From: CAZWUW01 sp964636895
GTDB taxonomy: Bacteria > Bacillota > Thermincolia > Thermincolales > CAZWUW01
Reading direction: 5' to 3'
Assembly (NCBI GenBank): GCA_964636895.1
Contig: CAZWUW010000064.1
Coordinates: forward strand, 1 to 16,637
Length of the DNA: 16,637 nt
The translations under genes and the position numbers were made by a program. The notes beneath the pieces are model-generated. The model had not been told where the DNA came from, searched no databases, and saw only the letters and a list, made by a program, of their open reading frames with translations. This document shows, one piece after another, positions 1-7,486 of this stretch. Each line of letters opens with the position of its first letter. Position 1 is the stretch's first letter.

Positions 1-61
1 GACTCGAACCCGCAACCTGCTGATTACAAGTCAGCTGCTCTACCAATTGAGCTACGTCGGC
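1..61 (-). tRNA. tRNA-Thr (anticodon TGT), 3' end cut off by the window edge
   Basis: Read on the minus strand, the acceptor 5' strand GCCGACG starts at 61. It is followed by a D-arm (GCTC...GAGC), an anticodon stem GCTGA/TCAGC around the loop CTTGTAA, giving anticodon TGT, and the T-loop core GGTTCGAGTC that ends at base 1. The last 15 or so nucleotides (rest of the T-stem, acceptor 3' strand) lie outside the window. The TGT anticodon decodes ACA and wobble ACN threonine codons. It sits downstream of sigH with its own promoter. Confidence 0.95.
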
Positions 62-75
62 GACTGACAAAATCC

Positions 76-104
76 ATTATACAATGTTTCACCAGTCAGG
101 TCAA
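76..104 (-). promoter_or_regulatory. Sigma-A-type promoter of tRNA-Thr
   Basis: TTGACC (104-99), 17-nt spacer, TATAAT (81-76) on the minus strand. The predicted transcription start, near 69, is about 8 nt before the mature tRNA 5' end, as expected for a tRNA gene. Confidence 0.75.
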
Positions 105-140
105 CAGCTAATTTTTGCTAATTGGCAGCCAATTCTCCGG

Positions 141-785
141 TTAGTTTTCCCTTTTCTCCAGGTACCTTTCCAGCTTGCGCTTCACCCTCTGTAAAGCATT
201 ATCAATAGACTTGACATGCCGCTTCAGGTCAACCGCAATCTCCTGATAAGATTTACCTTCAAGATAAGACATAAGCACTTTCCATTCGAGAGAACTGAGG
301 ATTTCACCCATTTTTTCCTCAATATCATCAAACTCTTCCCGGCTAATAATCAATTCCTCGGGATCGGTAATCTTAGAACCGGAAATCACATCCAGTAGAG
401 TCCGGTCTGAATCTTCGTCGTAAATCGGTTTGTTCAGAGAAACATAAGAATTAAGCGGGATGTGTTTTTGTCTGGTAGCAGTTTTAATCGCCGTGATTAT
501 TTGCCGGGTAATACAGAGTTCAGCAAAAGCGCGGAAGGATGACAGCTTGTCCGATTTAAAATCACGGATAGCTTTGTAAAGACCAATCATGCCTTCCTGG
601 ATAATGTCCTCCCGGTCGGCACCAATCAGAAAATACGAACGGGCTTTAGCGCGCACAAAGTTTTTATACTTATTAATCAAGTACTCCAGAGCAGTGTCAT
701 GACCGTCTTTGGCAAACTCAACAACGTCTTCGTCTAACATCACATCAAAGGTATCCAAAACCTCTCTTTGTGCACTTAGACTCAC
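141..785 (-). CDS. sigH: RNA polymerase sporulation sigma factor SigH (sigma-30)
   Basis: Sigma-70 family factor that directs RNA polymerase to early-sporulation and post-exponential genes in endospore formers. The sequence shows region 2 with the near-invariant SigH block (NFVRAKARSYFLIGADREDI, then QEGMIGLYKAIRDF), the TRQIITAIKTATRQKH segment (region 2.4 and following), and a C-terminal region 4 helix-turn-helix (SYQEIAVDLKRHVKSIDNAL). The open frame extends upstream to 815, but a GGAGG 9 nt before a GTG at 785 supports that start, giving 214 aa against 218 in B. subtilis. It follows rae1, as in B. subtilis, but has its own consensus promoter and a leader of about 190 nt. No clear intrinsic terminator separates it from tRNA-Thr. 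Confidence 0.96.
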   Translation of the reverse strand: MSLSAQREVLDTFDVMLDEDVVEFAKDGHDTALEYLINKYKNFVRAKARSYFLIGADREDIIQEGMIGLYKAIRDFKSDKLSSFRAFAELCITRQIITAIKTATRQKHIPLNSYVSLNKPIYDEDSDRTLLDVISGSKITDPEELIISREEFDDIEEKMGEILSSLEWKVLMSYLEGKSYQEIAVDLKRHVKSIDNALQRVKRKLERYLEKREN

Positions 786-974
786 TAATAATCGCCTCCG
801 CTCCGATTTAATCAAGGTAGCAGTAACTCCTTGTTTTCTCTGTCTTCCCTGGTATAATCCGGTTCCATATGAAGTTTGACAGCAAACTCACGCCAAAAAA
901 AACAATGTCAAGCCTATTATCTGCCTAGACATCTAAACAAAGAATCCTATTATAAAAAAGTTTGCTGAATTACA
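786..974 (-). other. Long untranslated leader of sigH
   Basis: About 190 nt separate the predicted transcription start (near 974) from the GTG start of sigH. The stretch is AT-rich with a run of T in the RNA sense at about 893-901. I see no strong hairpin, riboswitch signature or small ORF with a ribosome binding site in it. Confidence 0.45.
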
Positions 975-980
975 TTCATA

Positions 981-1009
981 ATTATACATAAAGCCGGGCT
1001 AGTAGTCAA
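981..1009 (-). promoter_or_regulatory. Sigma-A-type promoter of sigH
   Basis: TTGACT (1009-1004), 17-nt spacer, TATAAT (986-981), minus strand. The -35 box starts 10 nt after the rae1 stop codon, so sigH can be transcribed independently of the cysE operon. Confidence 0.8.
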
Positions 1010-1019
1010 GCTTTCCCTA

Positions 1020-1529
1020 TTACTTTGACCGGCGTATTTTTTCTAAAACCGCTTTTATTTCCTCCGACAAATGCCCTCGAATCCCGTACTCGCCGGGCAC
1101 CCGGCTTTCCATATAGAAATCATTTTCTTCATTTGCCGATAATACTTCAACTGCCAGCTCTCTGGCCGACATGCGGGCGGCACCCTGACCAAAAACCATC
1201 CGCTGCTGCGTCCAGTCGGAGGTAGCCACGGTAACTTGGTGACCGGCCGTCAACCGGGCAGTCAATTTTTCGATGGCCATGTCGGCAGTCACCCCTTCGG
1301 GAGTGTATACAACCCTCACCCCGCCGGCTTCTTCGGAACTGCCTTGACCACCTTTGACCAAGTGCGCATCAAAAACCACCACTACTTTTATGCCTCGTAT
1401 TGCCCCATAATTACTAAGCAGCTTGACCAACCTTGCCCTGGCATGATTAAGGTCTTTAGACATTAGCTTAGCCATGTCCGGCCAGGCATGCAGGATATTA
1501 TATCCATCAACGATTAAGCAGCTTTCCAT
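1020..1529 (-). CDS. rae1: NYN-domain ribosome-dependent mRNA endonuclease Rae1 (YacP family)
   Basis: Rae1 enters the ribosomal A site and cleaves certain translated mRNAs in B. subtilis. The N-terminal NYN/PIN-like fold is visible as IVDGYNILHAWP right after the start, then VVVVFDAH and VATSDWTQQ, carrying the acidic residues of the metal site. The frame is open upstream to 1592, but that part overlaps rlmB; the ATG at 1529 has AGGAG 8 nt upstream and gives 169 aa against 170 in B. subtilis. The start lies 2 nt after the rlmB stop, so the two are translationally coupled. It is the last gene of the cysE operon, and its TAA is followed at once by a second in-frame stop (TAG). Confidence 0.92.
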   Translation of the reverse strand: MESCLIVDGYNILHAWPDMAKLMSKDLNHARARLVKLLSNYGAIRGIKVVVVFDAHLVKGGQGSSEEAGGVRVVYTPEGVTADMAIEKLTARLTAGHQVTVATSDWTQQRMVFGQGAARMSARELAVEVLSANEENDFYMESRVPGEYGIRGHLSEEIKAVLEKIRRSK

Positions 1530-1531
1530 AC

Positions 1532-2293
1532 TTATTGCTCCTGCAACCTGATCTTCGCACTCAGTCCTCGTTGGCGAACCACTTCGTAACAAATAAGTGC
1601 AGCGGCAACCGATGCATTTAATGAGCTGATTTCACCCCGCATCGGGTATTTTACAAGATAATCACATTTTTCCCGCAATAAGCGGCTAATTCCTTTTCCC
1701 TCACTACCAATAATAAGGCCTACCGATCCTTTGAGGTCGGCGTCCCAGGCCATTTGTTGGGCCGTAGCGTCACTTCCGGCAATCCAACAGCCTGCTTCTT
1801 TTAGCTTCTCAATAGTTTTTACCAAGTTGGTCACCCGGGCTACCGGTATATATTCCACTGCCCCCGCCGATGCCTTGGTCACTGCAGATGTCAGACCTAC
1901 CGCGCGATGTTTGGGGATAATTACCCCATGCACACCGGCAGCGTCAGCGGTTCGTAAGATTGCTCCCAGATTATGCGGGTCTTCTATCTCGTCAAGAATC
2001 AATATAAATGGTTCCTCATTACGCTCCCGGGCCAACCGCAGTATGTCCTCCACTTCCACATACGCCTTGGCCGCCGCCAGGGCTACAACCCCCTGATGGT
2101 TGGCCGAATCAGTCATAGTATCCAGGTGCTGCCTGGTCACTTCCTGAATCTGAATCCGCCGGTCTCTGGCCAAGCCCAAAATTCCCAGTATAGAGCCTTT
2201 GGCAGCCCCTTGCGCTACCAACAGTTTATGTATTGACCGGCCGCTCCGTAATGCTTCTAAGACAGGGTTACGGCCAATGATTTGATCAGACAT
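1532..2293 (-). CDS. rlmB: 23S rRNA (guanosine-2'-O)-methyltransferase RlmB, TrmH/SpoU family
   Basis: SPOUT-class methyltransferase that uses S-adenosylmethionine to methylate a ribose in 23S rRNA (G2251 in E. coli). The N-terminal L30e-like substrate-binding domain (residues 1-75, IIGRNPVLEALRSG) is followed by the knotted catalytic domain with the three SpoU motifs: DPHNLGAILRTADAAG, then GLIIGSEGKGI, then SSLNASVAAALICYE. Length is 253 aa, normal for the family. ATG start with GAGGTGA 5-6 nt upstream. It follows thyX after 62 nt without a clear promoter or terminator, so it is probably part of the same transcript. The exact target base is inferred from family membership. Confidence 0.93.
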   Translation of the reverse strand: MSDQIIGRNPVLEALRSGRSIHKLLVAQGAAKGSILGILGLARDRRIQIQEVTRQHLDTMTDSANHQGVVALAAAKAYVEVEDILRLARERNEEPFILILDEIEDPHNLGAILRTADAAGVHGVIIPKHRAVGLTSAVTKASAGAVEYIPVARVTNLVKTIEKLKEAGCWIAGSDATAQQMAWDADLKGSVGLIIGSEGKGISRLLREKCDYLVKYPMRGEISSLNASVAAALICYEVVRQRGLSAKIRLQEQ

Positions 2294-2355
2294 GGAATCA
2301 CCTCAAAATACCAATGATTTTTATCAAGCCTGCATATTTAATAATTAGTCTGTCC

Positions 2356-3048
2356 CTATTGCCCCTCGCTATCCCTGCCCTGTCCGAGCTTAAGCAAACG
2401 ACCGCAGGTCATTTTGCCTTCCGGGCATATATTACGGCTAACACAATTGGGACCGGCTTTTTCAAATAATACCGGCGCTACTTTGCGCACTTCGGCCAGC
2501 ATCCGGTTGGCCAGCCGCCGGATTTCCCACTGTGCCCGGGCACAACAGCGATGCTGAAAAAAGTTATACAACGACCGGCAATTGAAGGTCAGGACTATCT
2601 TGGTCTCACATGCATTCGGTAAAATGTACCGGGCATCCTCCTGATGCACCAAATTTGTTAACTTGCTGTAAGCCGACCGGATAGCGGCTATCTGCTCTTC
2701 AAAAACCCTTAATGCGGTTGGATTTTCCCGGATGGAAGGAGGGATTACATACTCAAATTCCTCTAATTTAACGTATCGCTGCGACTGCTGCGAATACGAG
2801 GCAATGCGATGGCGTACTAACTGATGAGTCAGGGCGCGGCTCACTCCCTCTACAGCAAAAGTAAACGTAACATGTTCGGTTGGCGACCAATGACCAAGGT
2901 CTACCAAGAGATAGAGGAAGCGCCGAATTTCCTCTGCAGTGAAGTCATCCATAATAGTTTCCGCCCCCGCCGGCGAATAACATAGACGAGCTGCCGCAGC
3001 AACCGTTTTCTCTGGCTCCGGAGTATGGCTAATCAGGTTTACTTGCAT
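2356..3048 (-). CDS. thyX: Flavin-dependent thymidylate synthase ThyX
   Basis: Makes dTMP from dUMP using FAD, NAD(P)H and methylenetetrahydrofolate, without the dihydrofolate by-product of ThyA. The signature RHRxxSxxxxSxR is complete at residues 79-91 (RHRIASYSQQSQR). Flanking conserved parts are the N-terminal ARLCYSP, the HWSPTEHVTFTF segment and the C-terminal NCRSLYNFFQHR region. The frame is open to 3072, but the ATG at 3048, preceded by purine-rich GGAGG/GGAG sequence, matches known N-termini and gives 230 aa. The start overlaps the end of mrnC by 20 nt, so translation is likely coupled. The gene is absent from this cluster in B. subtilis. It seems to be an operon member under the cysteine T-box. 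Confidence 0.95.
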   Translation of the reverse strand: MQVNLISHTPEPEKTVAAAARLCYSPAGAETIMDDFTAEEIRRFLYLLVDLGHWSPTEHVTFTFAVEGVSRALTHQLVRHRIASYSQQSQRYVKLEEFEYVIPPSIRENPTALRVFEEQIAAIRSAYSKLTNLVHQEDARYILPNACETKIVLTFNCRSLYNFFQHRCCARAQWEIRRLANRMLAEVRKVAPVLFEKAGPNCVSRNICPEGKMTCGRLLKLGQGRDSEGQ

Positions 3049-3463
3049 CTCCGCCCTCCTCCACCTCTTCATTCACAATAACTTTTACCAATTCAAATAT
3101 TTCCGCCAGCCGACTTTCCTGCCCTTTTAAGTACAGGTAGCCAAACAGCGCTTCCAATGCGGTTCCGTACCGGTATGTAATCACCGGAGTGTTTTTGGGC
3201 GGCGAGCCGGATTTAGCATTCCGTCCCCTTCTAACTACCTTTTGTTCCGACTCAGTCAGCTTTTCCTCCAAAGCCCTTACTACTCTGGCCTGAGTCCCGG
3301 CATTAACGAACTTAATAGCCTCCTGGTGCAATTCCTTGACCTTGGTAATGCCAGATTCCATTAAATGCCGCCGCACAAAAATTTCATAAACGGCATCCCC
3401 GATATAAGCCAGCACCAGCGCCGGTGCATGGTCAGGGCTTACCTGATCCGTTTTTTTTGGCAT
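3029..3463 (-). CDS. mrnC: Mini-ribonuclease III (Mini-III, YazC family)
   Basis: Dimeric RNase III-type enzyme lacking a double-stranded-RNA-binding domain; in B. subtilis it matures 23S rRNA ends. The RNase III core is visible as LAYIGDAVYE, with the catalytic aspartate at D23, and YGTALEALFGYLYL near E104, the second metal-binding helix. The 144 aa match the usual length (143 in B. subtilis). It starts 15 nt after the cysS stop with a GGGGG-containing ribosome site, and its 3' end overlaps thyX by 20 nt. Confidence 0.93.
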   Translation of the reverse strand: MPKKTDQVSPDHAPALVLAYIGDAVYEIFVRRHLMESGITKVKELHQEAIKFVNAGTQARVVRALEEKLTESEQKVVRRGRNAKSGSPPKNTPVITYRYGTALEALFGYLYLKGQESRLAEIFELVKVIVNEEVEEGGDASKPD

Positions 3464-3478
3464 AATACCCCCGTCATT

Positions 3479-4945
3479 CTAATTACTTTTTTTCCAGCAA
3501 ACCCCCTGCGGAGTATCTTCCAACACAATACCCAGTTCACCCAAACGGTCACGGATAGCGTCTGCTGTCGGCCAGTCCTTTTTCTTCCGAGCTTCTTGTC
3601 TGATTTGCATAATCAGGTCCATCAACTGTTCCGTCAAATTGTCATCACTGCCGGTAGTTTCCGATTTTTCAAACAAGCCCAGCACGCCACCCAGAGCAAT
3701 AAATGTATCCCGTACCTGACTGAGCAAATCTCTGGTGCTCCCGGCAATATTCTGCATCCCCAGTCCGCCAAGCGCATTCCGGAAGGTATTAACTTCCCTG
3801 GCCAAATCAAATAGGACGGCAATCGCCAGAGCTGTGTTAAAATCGTCATCCATAGCTAATTGAAATTCGTTTTCTGCTTTAACCCGGGCTTCTGCCAACG
3901 CTTTTTCTGGTTCAGCCAGAGCGGCCACATGGTCATTGCTAACCGGCGCCTGCAATAAACTGTCTATAGCAGCAAGAACGTTATGGAGCCTGGCCAGACT
4001 TTTCTTATTCATTTCCAGTTTGGTATCATCAAAATCCAGCGGACTCCGGTAGTGGGTGGACAACATGTAAAAACGCACCACTTCCGGGTCATATTTGGCC
4101 AATATTTCCCGTACCGTAAAAAAGTTGCCCAGTGATTTGGACATTTTTTCCTCATTAACAGTAATAAACCCATTATGCATCCAGTATTGCGCAAAAGGAC
4201 CGCAACCCGCAAATGCCTCAGACTGGGCAATTTCATTTTCATGATGGGGAAAAATCAGATCAAAGCCGCCTCCGTGAATATCAAATCCCATGCCCAGATA
4301 TTTGTTGGCCATAGCCGAACATTCAATATGCCAGCCCGGCCGCCCCTGACCCCAGGGACTGTCCCACGCCGGCTCCCCTGGCTTAGCGGCTTTCCACAAG
4401 GCAAAATCCATCGGGTGTTCCTTGCGCTCATCTACCCCAACCCGGGCTCCGGCCTGCATATCTTCCAGGGAGCGACCGGAAAGAAACCCGTAATTATTAA
4501 ATTTACTGACTGAAAAATAAACATCACCATCAACAACATAGGCATAACCGCTTTTAATAATCCCGTTAACCATCTCAATGATTTCCGGCATGTGCTCGCT
4601 TACTTTGGGATGCACGGTGGCCTCCCGAACCCCCAGCGCGTCGGCATCCTTATAGTACTCTTTAATATATTTGTCGGCCAGCGCGAGGGCGTCCATCCCT
4701 TCCTCCCTAGCCCGGTTAATAATTTTATCGTCAATGTCGGTAAAATTTTGTACATAATTAACCTGGTATCCCCGGTAGACAAAATATCGCCGGACAGTGT
4801 CAAAAACAATCAATGGCCTGGCGTTGCCCAAATGAATAAGGTTATATGTAGTAGGCCCACAAACATACATATCCACTTTGCCTGGAGTACGGGGCACAAA
4901 ATTCACTTTTTGGCCGGTACAGGTGTTATAAAGTCTGATGGTCAT
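3479..4945 (-). CDS. cysS: Cysteinyl-tRNA synthetase
   Basis: Class I aminoacyl-tRNA synthetase that charges tRNA-Cys with ATP. Visible landmarks: the HIGH-type motif IHLGN at 37-41, KMSKS at 267-271, and the zinc ligands that select cysteine: C29 (YVCGPT), C209 (IECS), H234 and E238 (FPHHENEIA). A helical anticodon-binding region follows, ending in the DALR-type C-terminus (WPTADAIRDRLGELGI). 488 aa, normal for the family. The start ATG shares its A with the cysE TAA stop (TAATG), so translation of the two is coupled. Placing cysteine synthesis and cysteine charging on one T-box transcript makes both respond to uncharged tRNA-Cys. Confidence 0.97.
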   Translation of the reverse strand: MTIRLYNTCTGQKVNFVPRTPGKVDMYVCGPTTYNLIHLGNARPLIVFDTVRRYFVYRGYQVNYVQNFTDIDDKIINRAREEGMDALALADKYIKEYYKDADALGVREATVHPKVSEHMPEIIEMVNGIIKSGYAYVVDGDVYFSVSKFNNYGFLSGRSLEDMQAGARVGVDERKEHPMDFALWKAAKPGEPAWDSPWGQGRPGWHIECSAMANKYLGMGFDIHGGGFDLIFPHHENEIAQSEAFAGCGPFAQYWMHNGFITVNEEKMSKSLGNFFTVREILAKYDPEVVRFYMLSTHYRSPLDFDDTKLEMNKKSLARLHNVLAAIDSLLQAPVSNDHVAALAEPEKALAEARVKAENEFQLAMDDDFNTALAIAVLFDLAREVNTFRNALGGLGMQNIAGSTRDLLSQVRDTFIALGGVLGLFEKSETTGSDDNLTEQLMDLIMQIRQEARKKKDWPTADAIRDRLGELGIVLEDTPQGVCWKKSN

Positions 4946-5610
4946 TACTTCTTGTCTCCCTCCAGCTCCATAATCCGTATTTCCAGCCGGTCAATCTTCC
5001 GCTGCATACACAGCATCATCTCCGCAACCGGATCCGGCAGGTCTTCGTGATGCAAGTCGATTTTTTCTTCTAAATTAACATCAGCAATATTAATACCGTC
5101 CCTAATGACAATTTTTCCGGGTACTCCCACCACCGTGGTATTAGGCGGTACATCCCGGAGCACCACTGAACCGGCACCGATTTTAGCATTGTCACCAATT
5201 TTAATATTGCCAAGGATTTTGGCTCCTGTGCTGATTACCACGTTATTGCCTACAGTCGGATGCCGCTTGCCTTTTTCCTTGCCGGTGCCGCCCAAAGTAA
5301 CACCCTGATAAATAGTCACATTGTTGCCAACCTCAGTCGTCTCACCAATTACCACACCGGTGCCGTGATCAATAAACAGACCTTCACCGACAGTGGCCCC
5401 GGGATGAATCTCGATGCCTGACAAAAACCTGGAAAACTGGGAAATCAACCGGGGTAAAATAATATAACCCTTTTTATATAAATAATGAGCTATCCGGTGA
5501 TAAAAAAGGGCATGAAAACCAGGATAACAAAGTACCACTTCCCAAAAGCTCCTGGCCGCCGGATCCCGGTCAAAAATCACTTTTATGTCTTTCCTTATCC
5601 GCTCAAACAT
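4945..5610 (-). CDS. cysE: Serine O-acetyltransferase
   Basis: Transfers acetyl from acetyl-CoA to serine, giving O-acetylserine, the committed precursor of cysteine. A short N-terminal helical part (residues 1-60) precedes a left-handed beta-helix of hexapeptide repeats. The catalytic His-Asp pair region is FIDHGTGVVIGE (D81, H82), followed by QGVTLGGTGKEKGKRHP, AKILGNIKIGDNAKIGAGSVV and the VGVPGKIV end typical of CysE. The C-terminal tail of about 50 residues is charged and probably coiled coil. The frame is open to 5709, but that extension runs through the T-box terminator; the ATG at 5610 has GGGAGG about 8 nt upstream and gives 221 aa. First gene of the operon, controlled by the T-box leader. 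Confidence 0.96.
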   Translation of the reverse strand: MFERIRKDIKVIFDRDPAARSFWEVVLCYPGFHALFYHRIAHYLYKKGYIILPRLISQFSRFLSGIEIHPGATVGEGLFIDHGTGVVIGETTEVGNNVTIYQGVTLGGTGKEKGKRHPTVGNNVVISTGAKILGNIKIGDNAKIGAGSVVLRDVPPNTTVVGVPGKIVIRDGINIADVNLEEKIDLHHEDLPDPVAEMMLCMQRKIDRLEIRIMELEGDKK

Positions 5611-5655
5611 TCTATAACCTCCCAAATGCAAAACAAAAATATACTTCCTGCCTGC

Positions 5656-5918
5656 TAAAATAAAAAAACTCCGCTCAAATACAGAGACGGAGGAATTCCG
5701 CGGTTCCACACTGTTTGGGTAATTTTACCCCACTCATAACACTCTAACGGGTGTCAACCGGCAATAAACTAGTGGCCGTTAAGGCTTTCGTTCCGCTGTT
5801 CCCGAGCGCATTCAGTCCAACCGTACCAAAACCACTCCCAGCCAAAGGCGGTTTCTCTCTTAAGGTCGTATCAGACTTACTTTTCCCGTTCATTACATCT
5901 TTTTATTTGCAGATCCTA
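5656..5918 (-). promoter_or_regulatory. Cysteine-specific T-box riboswitch (leader of cysE-cysS operon)
   Basis: The minus-strand leader contains the T-box AGTGTGGAACCGCG (5712-5699), one base off the consensus AGGGTGGNACCGCG. The base after TGG is A, so UGGA would pair with U73-CCA, and tRNA-Cys carries U73. In Stem I, an AGTA motif and an AGTC/GACT helix frame a specifier loop reading GAA-TGC-G, with the cysteine codon TGC at 5810-5808; a CGGG/CTCG helix closes it below. The upper part has AAGAGAG and GGGAGTGG segments like those of T-box Stem I distal loops. A terminator hairpin follows at 5692-5662. Uncharged tRNA-Cys is expected to stabilise the antiterminator and switch the operon on. 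The leader's 5' limit is inferred from the promoter. Confidence 0.93.
5662..5692 (-). terminator. Regulatory terminator of the T-box leader
   Basis: Minus-strand hairpin CTCCG (bulged T) CTC, loop of 7, GAGCGGAG, followed by seven T at 5668-5662. It lies directly after the T-box sequence and before the cysE ribosome binding site, as expected for conditional attenuation. Confidence 0.88.
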
Positions 5919-5924
5919 TAAAAA

Positions 5925-5954
5925 ATTATACCTTCGCTCCTTTGAAATTGTCAA
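5925..5954 (-). promoter_or_regulatory. Sigma-A-type promoter of the T-box/cysE operon
   Basis: Perfect TTGACA (5954-5949), 18-nt spacer, perfect TATAAT (5930-5925), minus strand. The -35 box directly abuts the gltX stop codon (TAA at 5957-5955). The predicted start near 5918 leads straight into Stem I of the T-box. Confidence 0.88.
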
Positions 5955-7415
5955 TTACAACTTCGCAAAGGTAGTATCCAGGCGGGTCAAAATTTTCTCC
6001 CGGCCAAAGACAGGTAATAAATAAAAAAGTTCCGGGCCATGAGTCTGTCCGGTCAAAGCCACCCGAACAGGCATATAAACAAATTTTCCGCCCAGTTTAA
6101 GTTCCTTGGTTAAGGCTTTCAGCATTGCTTTAACTGCATCCGGCGTAATTTCCGGCAAGTCCCTGACTTTGGCCCGAAAGGCTTCCATGACCAGCGGGAT
6201 TTGTTCCCCACGCAGTATTTCCCGCGCTTCTTCATTTTCAAACTGCATATCCTCATTAAAATAAATTCCAGCCTGATTATTAATATCCGCCATACATGAC
6301 AAGTGCTCGCGCACGGATTCCACAATCATTTGCAGCCATTGTCTGCGTTCCGGCGTTATTTCTCCAGTCACGTAGCCGGCTTCCCGTAAAAATGGCACTG
6401 CCAGCTCCGTAATCCGTTCAATATTGCCTTGCCGAATATAATAACCGTTAATCCAGTTCAATTTATCCAAATCAAACACCGCCGGATTTTTGGCTACCCG
6501 GTCCAGGGAAAATTGCCGCGCCAGTTCGTCTAGGGAAAAAATCTCTTCCTCACCGGCCGGTGACCAACCCAGTAAGACAAGAAAATTAACCAGGGCTTCG
6601 GGCAGATACCCCTTGCTCCGATATTGTTCAATAGCTGTTGAACCATGACGCTTGCTCATTTTGCTGCGGTCTTTGCCCAAAATCAGCGAAACATGTGCAA
6701 AAGCAGGCACCGCAAGGCCTAATGCCTCATAAATCAATATCTGCCGGGGGGTGTTGGAAAGGTGCTCTTCACCCCTGACGACATGCGTAATTCCCATCAG
6801 GGCATCATCCAGTACAACGGCAAAGTTATATGTTGGAATGCCATCCGACTTAACAATGACAAAATCACCAATCCCATTGCTCTCAAATACCACTTTATCA
6901 CGGACCAGGTCATTAATCACGATATCCCTGTTTTCCGGCACCCGAAAACGCACCACCGGTTTACGCCCGGCAGCTTTGTGCTTACGCTTGTCCTCGTCAC
7001 ATAATTGGTAGCATTTGCCCAGGTAACGCGGCATTTCCCCCCGGGCCAGCAAATCCTGACGGTCAGCCTCCAATTCTTCCTCTGAGCAGAAGCAATAATA
7101 TGCCTGCCCCGCGACCAGCAACTTCTCGGTGTACTCCCTGTATATAGGTAAACGTTCCGTCTGCCGGTAAGGGCCTTGATCGCCCCCTTTGCCAATCCCT
7201 TCATCCCAGTCCAGACCTAACCACTGTAATGCCTGTAAAATGTTTTCTTCCGACTCCCGACTGGAGCGCTCCAAATCAGTATCCTCAATACGTACAATCA
7301 TTGTTCCGCCGGATCTGCGGGCCAACAGCCAGTTAAATAAAGCGGAACGGGCACCGCCAATATGTAAAGGCCCGGTAGGGCTAGGCGCAAACCTTACTTT
7401 AACAGAGTTATTCAT
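5955..7415 (-). CDS. gltX: Glutamyl-tRNA synthetase
   Basis: Class I synthetase that charges tRNA-Glu; in most Firmicutes it also misacylates tRNA-Gln, later corrected by GatCAB, but that activity cannot be judged here. The catalytic fold starts with RFAPSPTGPLHIGGARSALF (HIGH-type motif HIGG at 18-21) and contains GEEHLSNTPRQ and the KMSKS-type motif SKMSKRHGS (KMSKR at 252-256). C108, C110 and C135 sit where the zinc-binding insertion of E. coli GluRS lies. The helical C-terminus is the anticodon-binding domain. An upstream extension to 7445 is open, but the ATG at 7415 has AGGAGG 9 nt upstream and fits the family, giving 486 aa. It has its own putative promoter; no terminator separates it from the cysE promoter. 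Confidence 0.96.
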   Translation of the reverse strand: MNNSVKVRFAPSPTGPLHIGGARSALFNWLLARRSGGTMIVRIEDTDLERSSRESEENILQALQWLGLDWDEGIGKGGDQGPYRQTERLPIYREYTEKLLVAGQAYYCFCSEEELEADRQDLLARGEMPRYLGKCYQLCDEDKRKHKAAGRKPVVRFRVPENRDIVINDLVRDKVVFESNGIGDFVIVKSDGIPTYNFAVVLDDALMGITHVVRGEEHLSNTPRQILIYEALGLAVPAFAHVSLILGKDRSKMSKRHGSTAIEQYRSKGYLPEALVNFLVLLGWSPAGEEEIFSLDELARQFSLDRVAKNPAVFDLDKLNWINGYYIRQGNIERITELAVPFLREAGYVTGEITPERRQWLQMIVESVREHLSCMADINNQAGIYFNEDMQFENEEAREILRGEQIPLVMEAFRAKVRDLPEITPDAVKAMLKALTKELKLGGKFVYMPVRVALTGQTHGPELFYLLPVFGREKILTRLDTTFAKL

Positions 7416-7456
7416 GAAACTAAACCTCCTGGCAGTTTGTCGCAACTTAATAACAC

Positions 7457-7486
7457 ATTATATCATTTTATAATCTAACGAATCAA
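7457..7486 (-). promoter_or_regulatory. Putative sigma-A-type promoter of gltX
   Basis: TTGATT (7486-7481), 18-nt spacer, TATAAT (7462-7457), minus strand. The -35 box overlaps the stop codon of the DUF1002 gene. Confidence 0.6.

Noticed and set aside
120..134. Inverted repeat AATTGG-CAG-CCAATT after sigH as a terminator
   Set aside because: Only 6 bp, AT-rich and with no U-run on the minus strand; too weak to call.
786..815. TTG start of sigH at 815
   Set aside because: The GGAGG that serves the GTG at 785 lies inside this extension, and no comparable site precedes 815.
840..880. TGTCAAA in the sigH leader as a Spo0A box
   Set aside because: It differs from TGTCGAA at a key position, and one approximate 7-mer is not evidence.
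5611..5709. N-terminal extension of the cysE frame
   Set aside because: The extra 33 codons run through the T-box terminator hairpin; the ATG at 5610 has a proper ribosome site and matches the family N-terminus.
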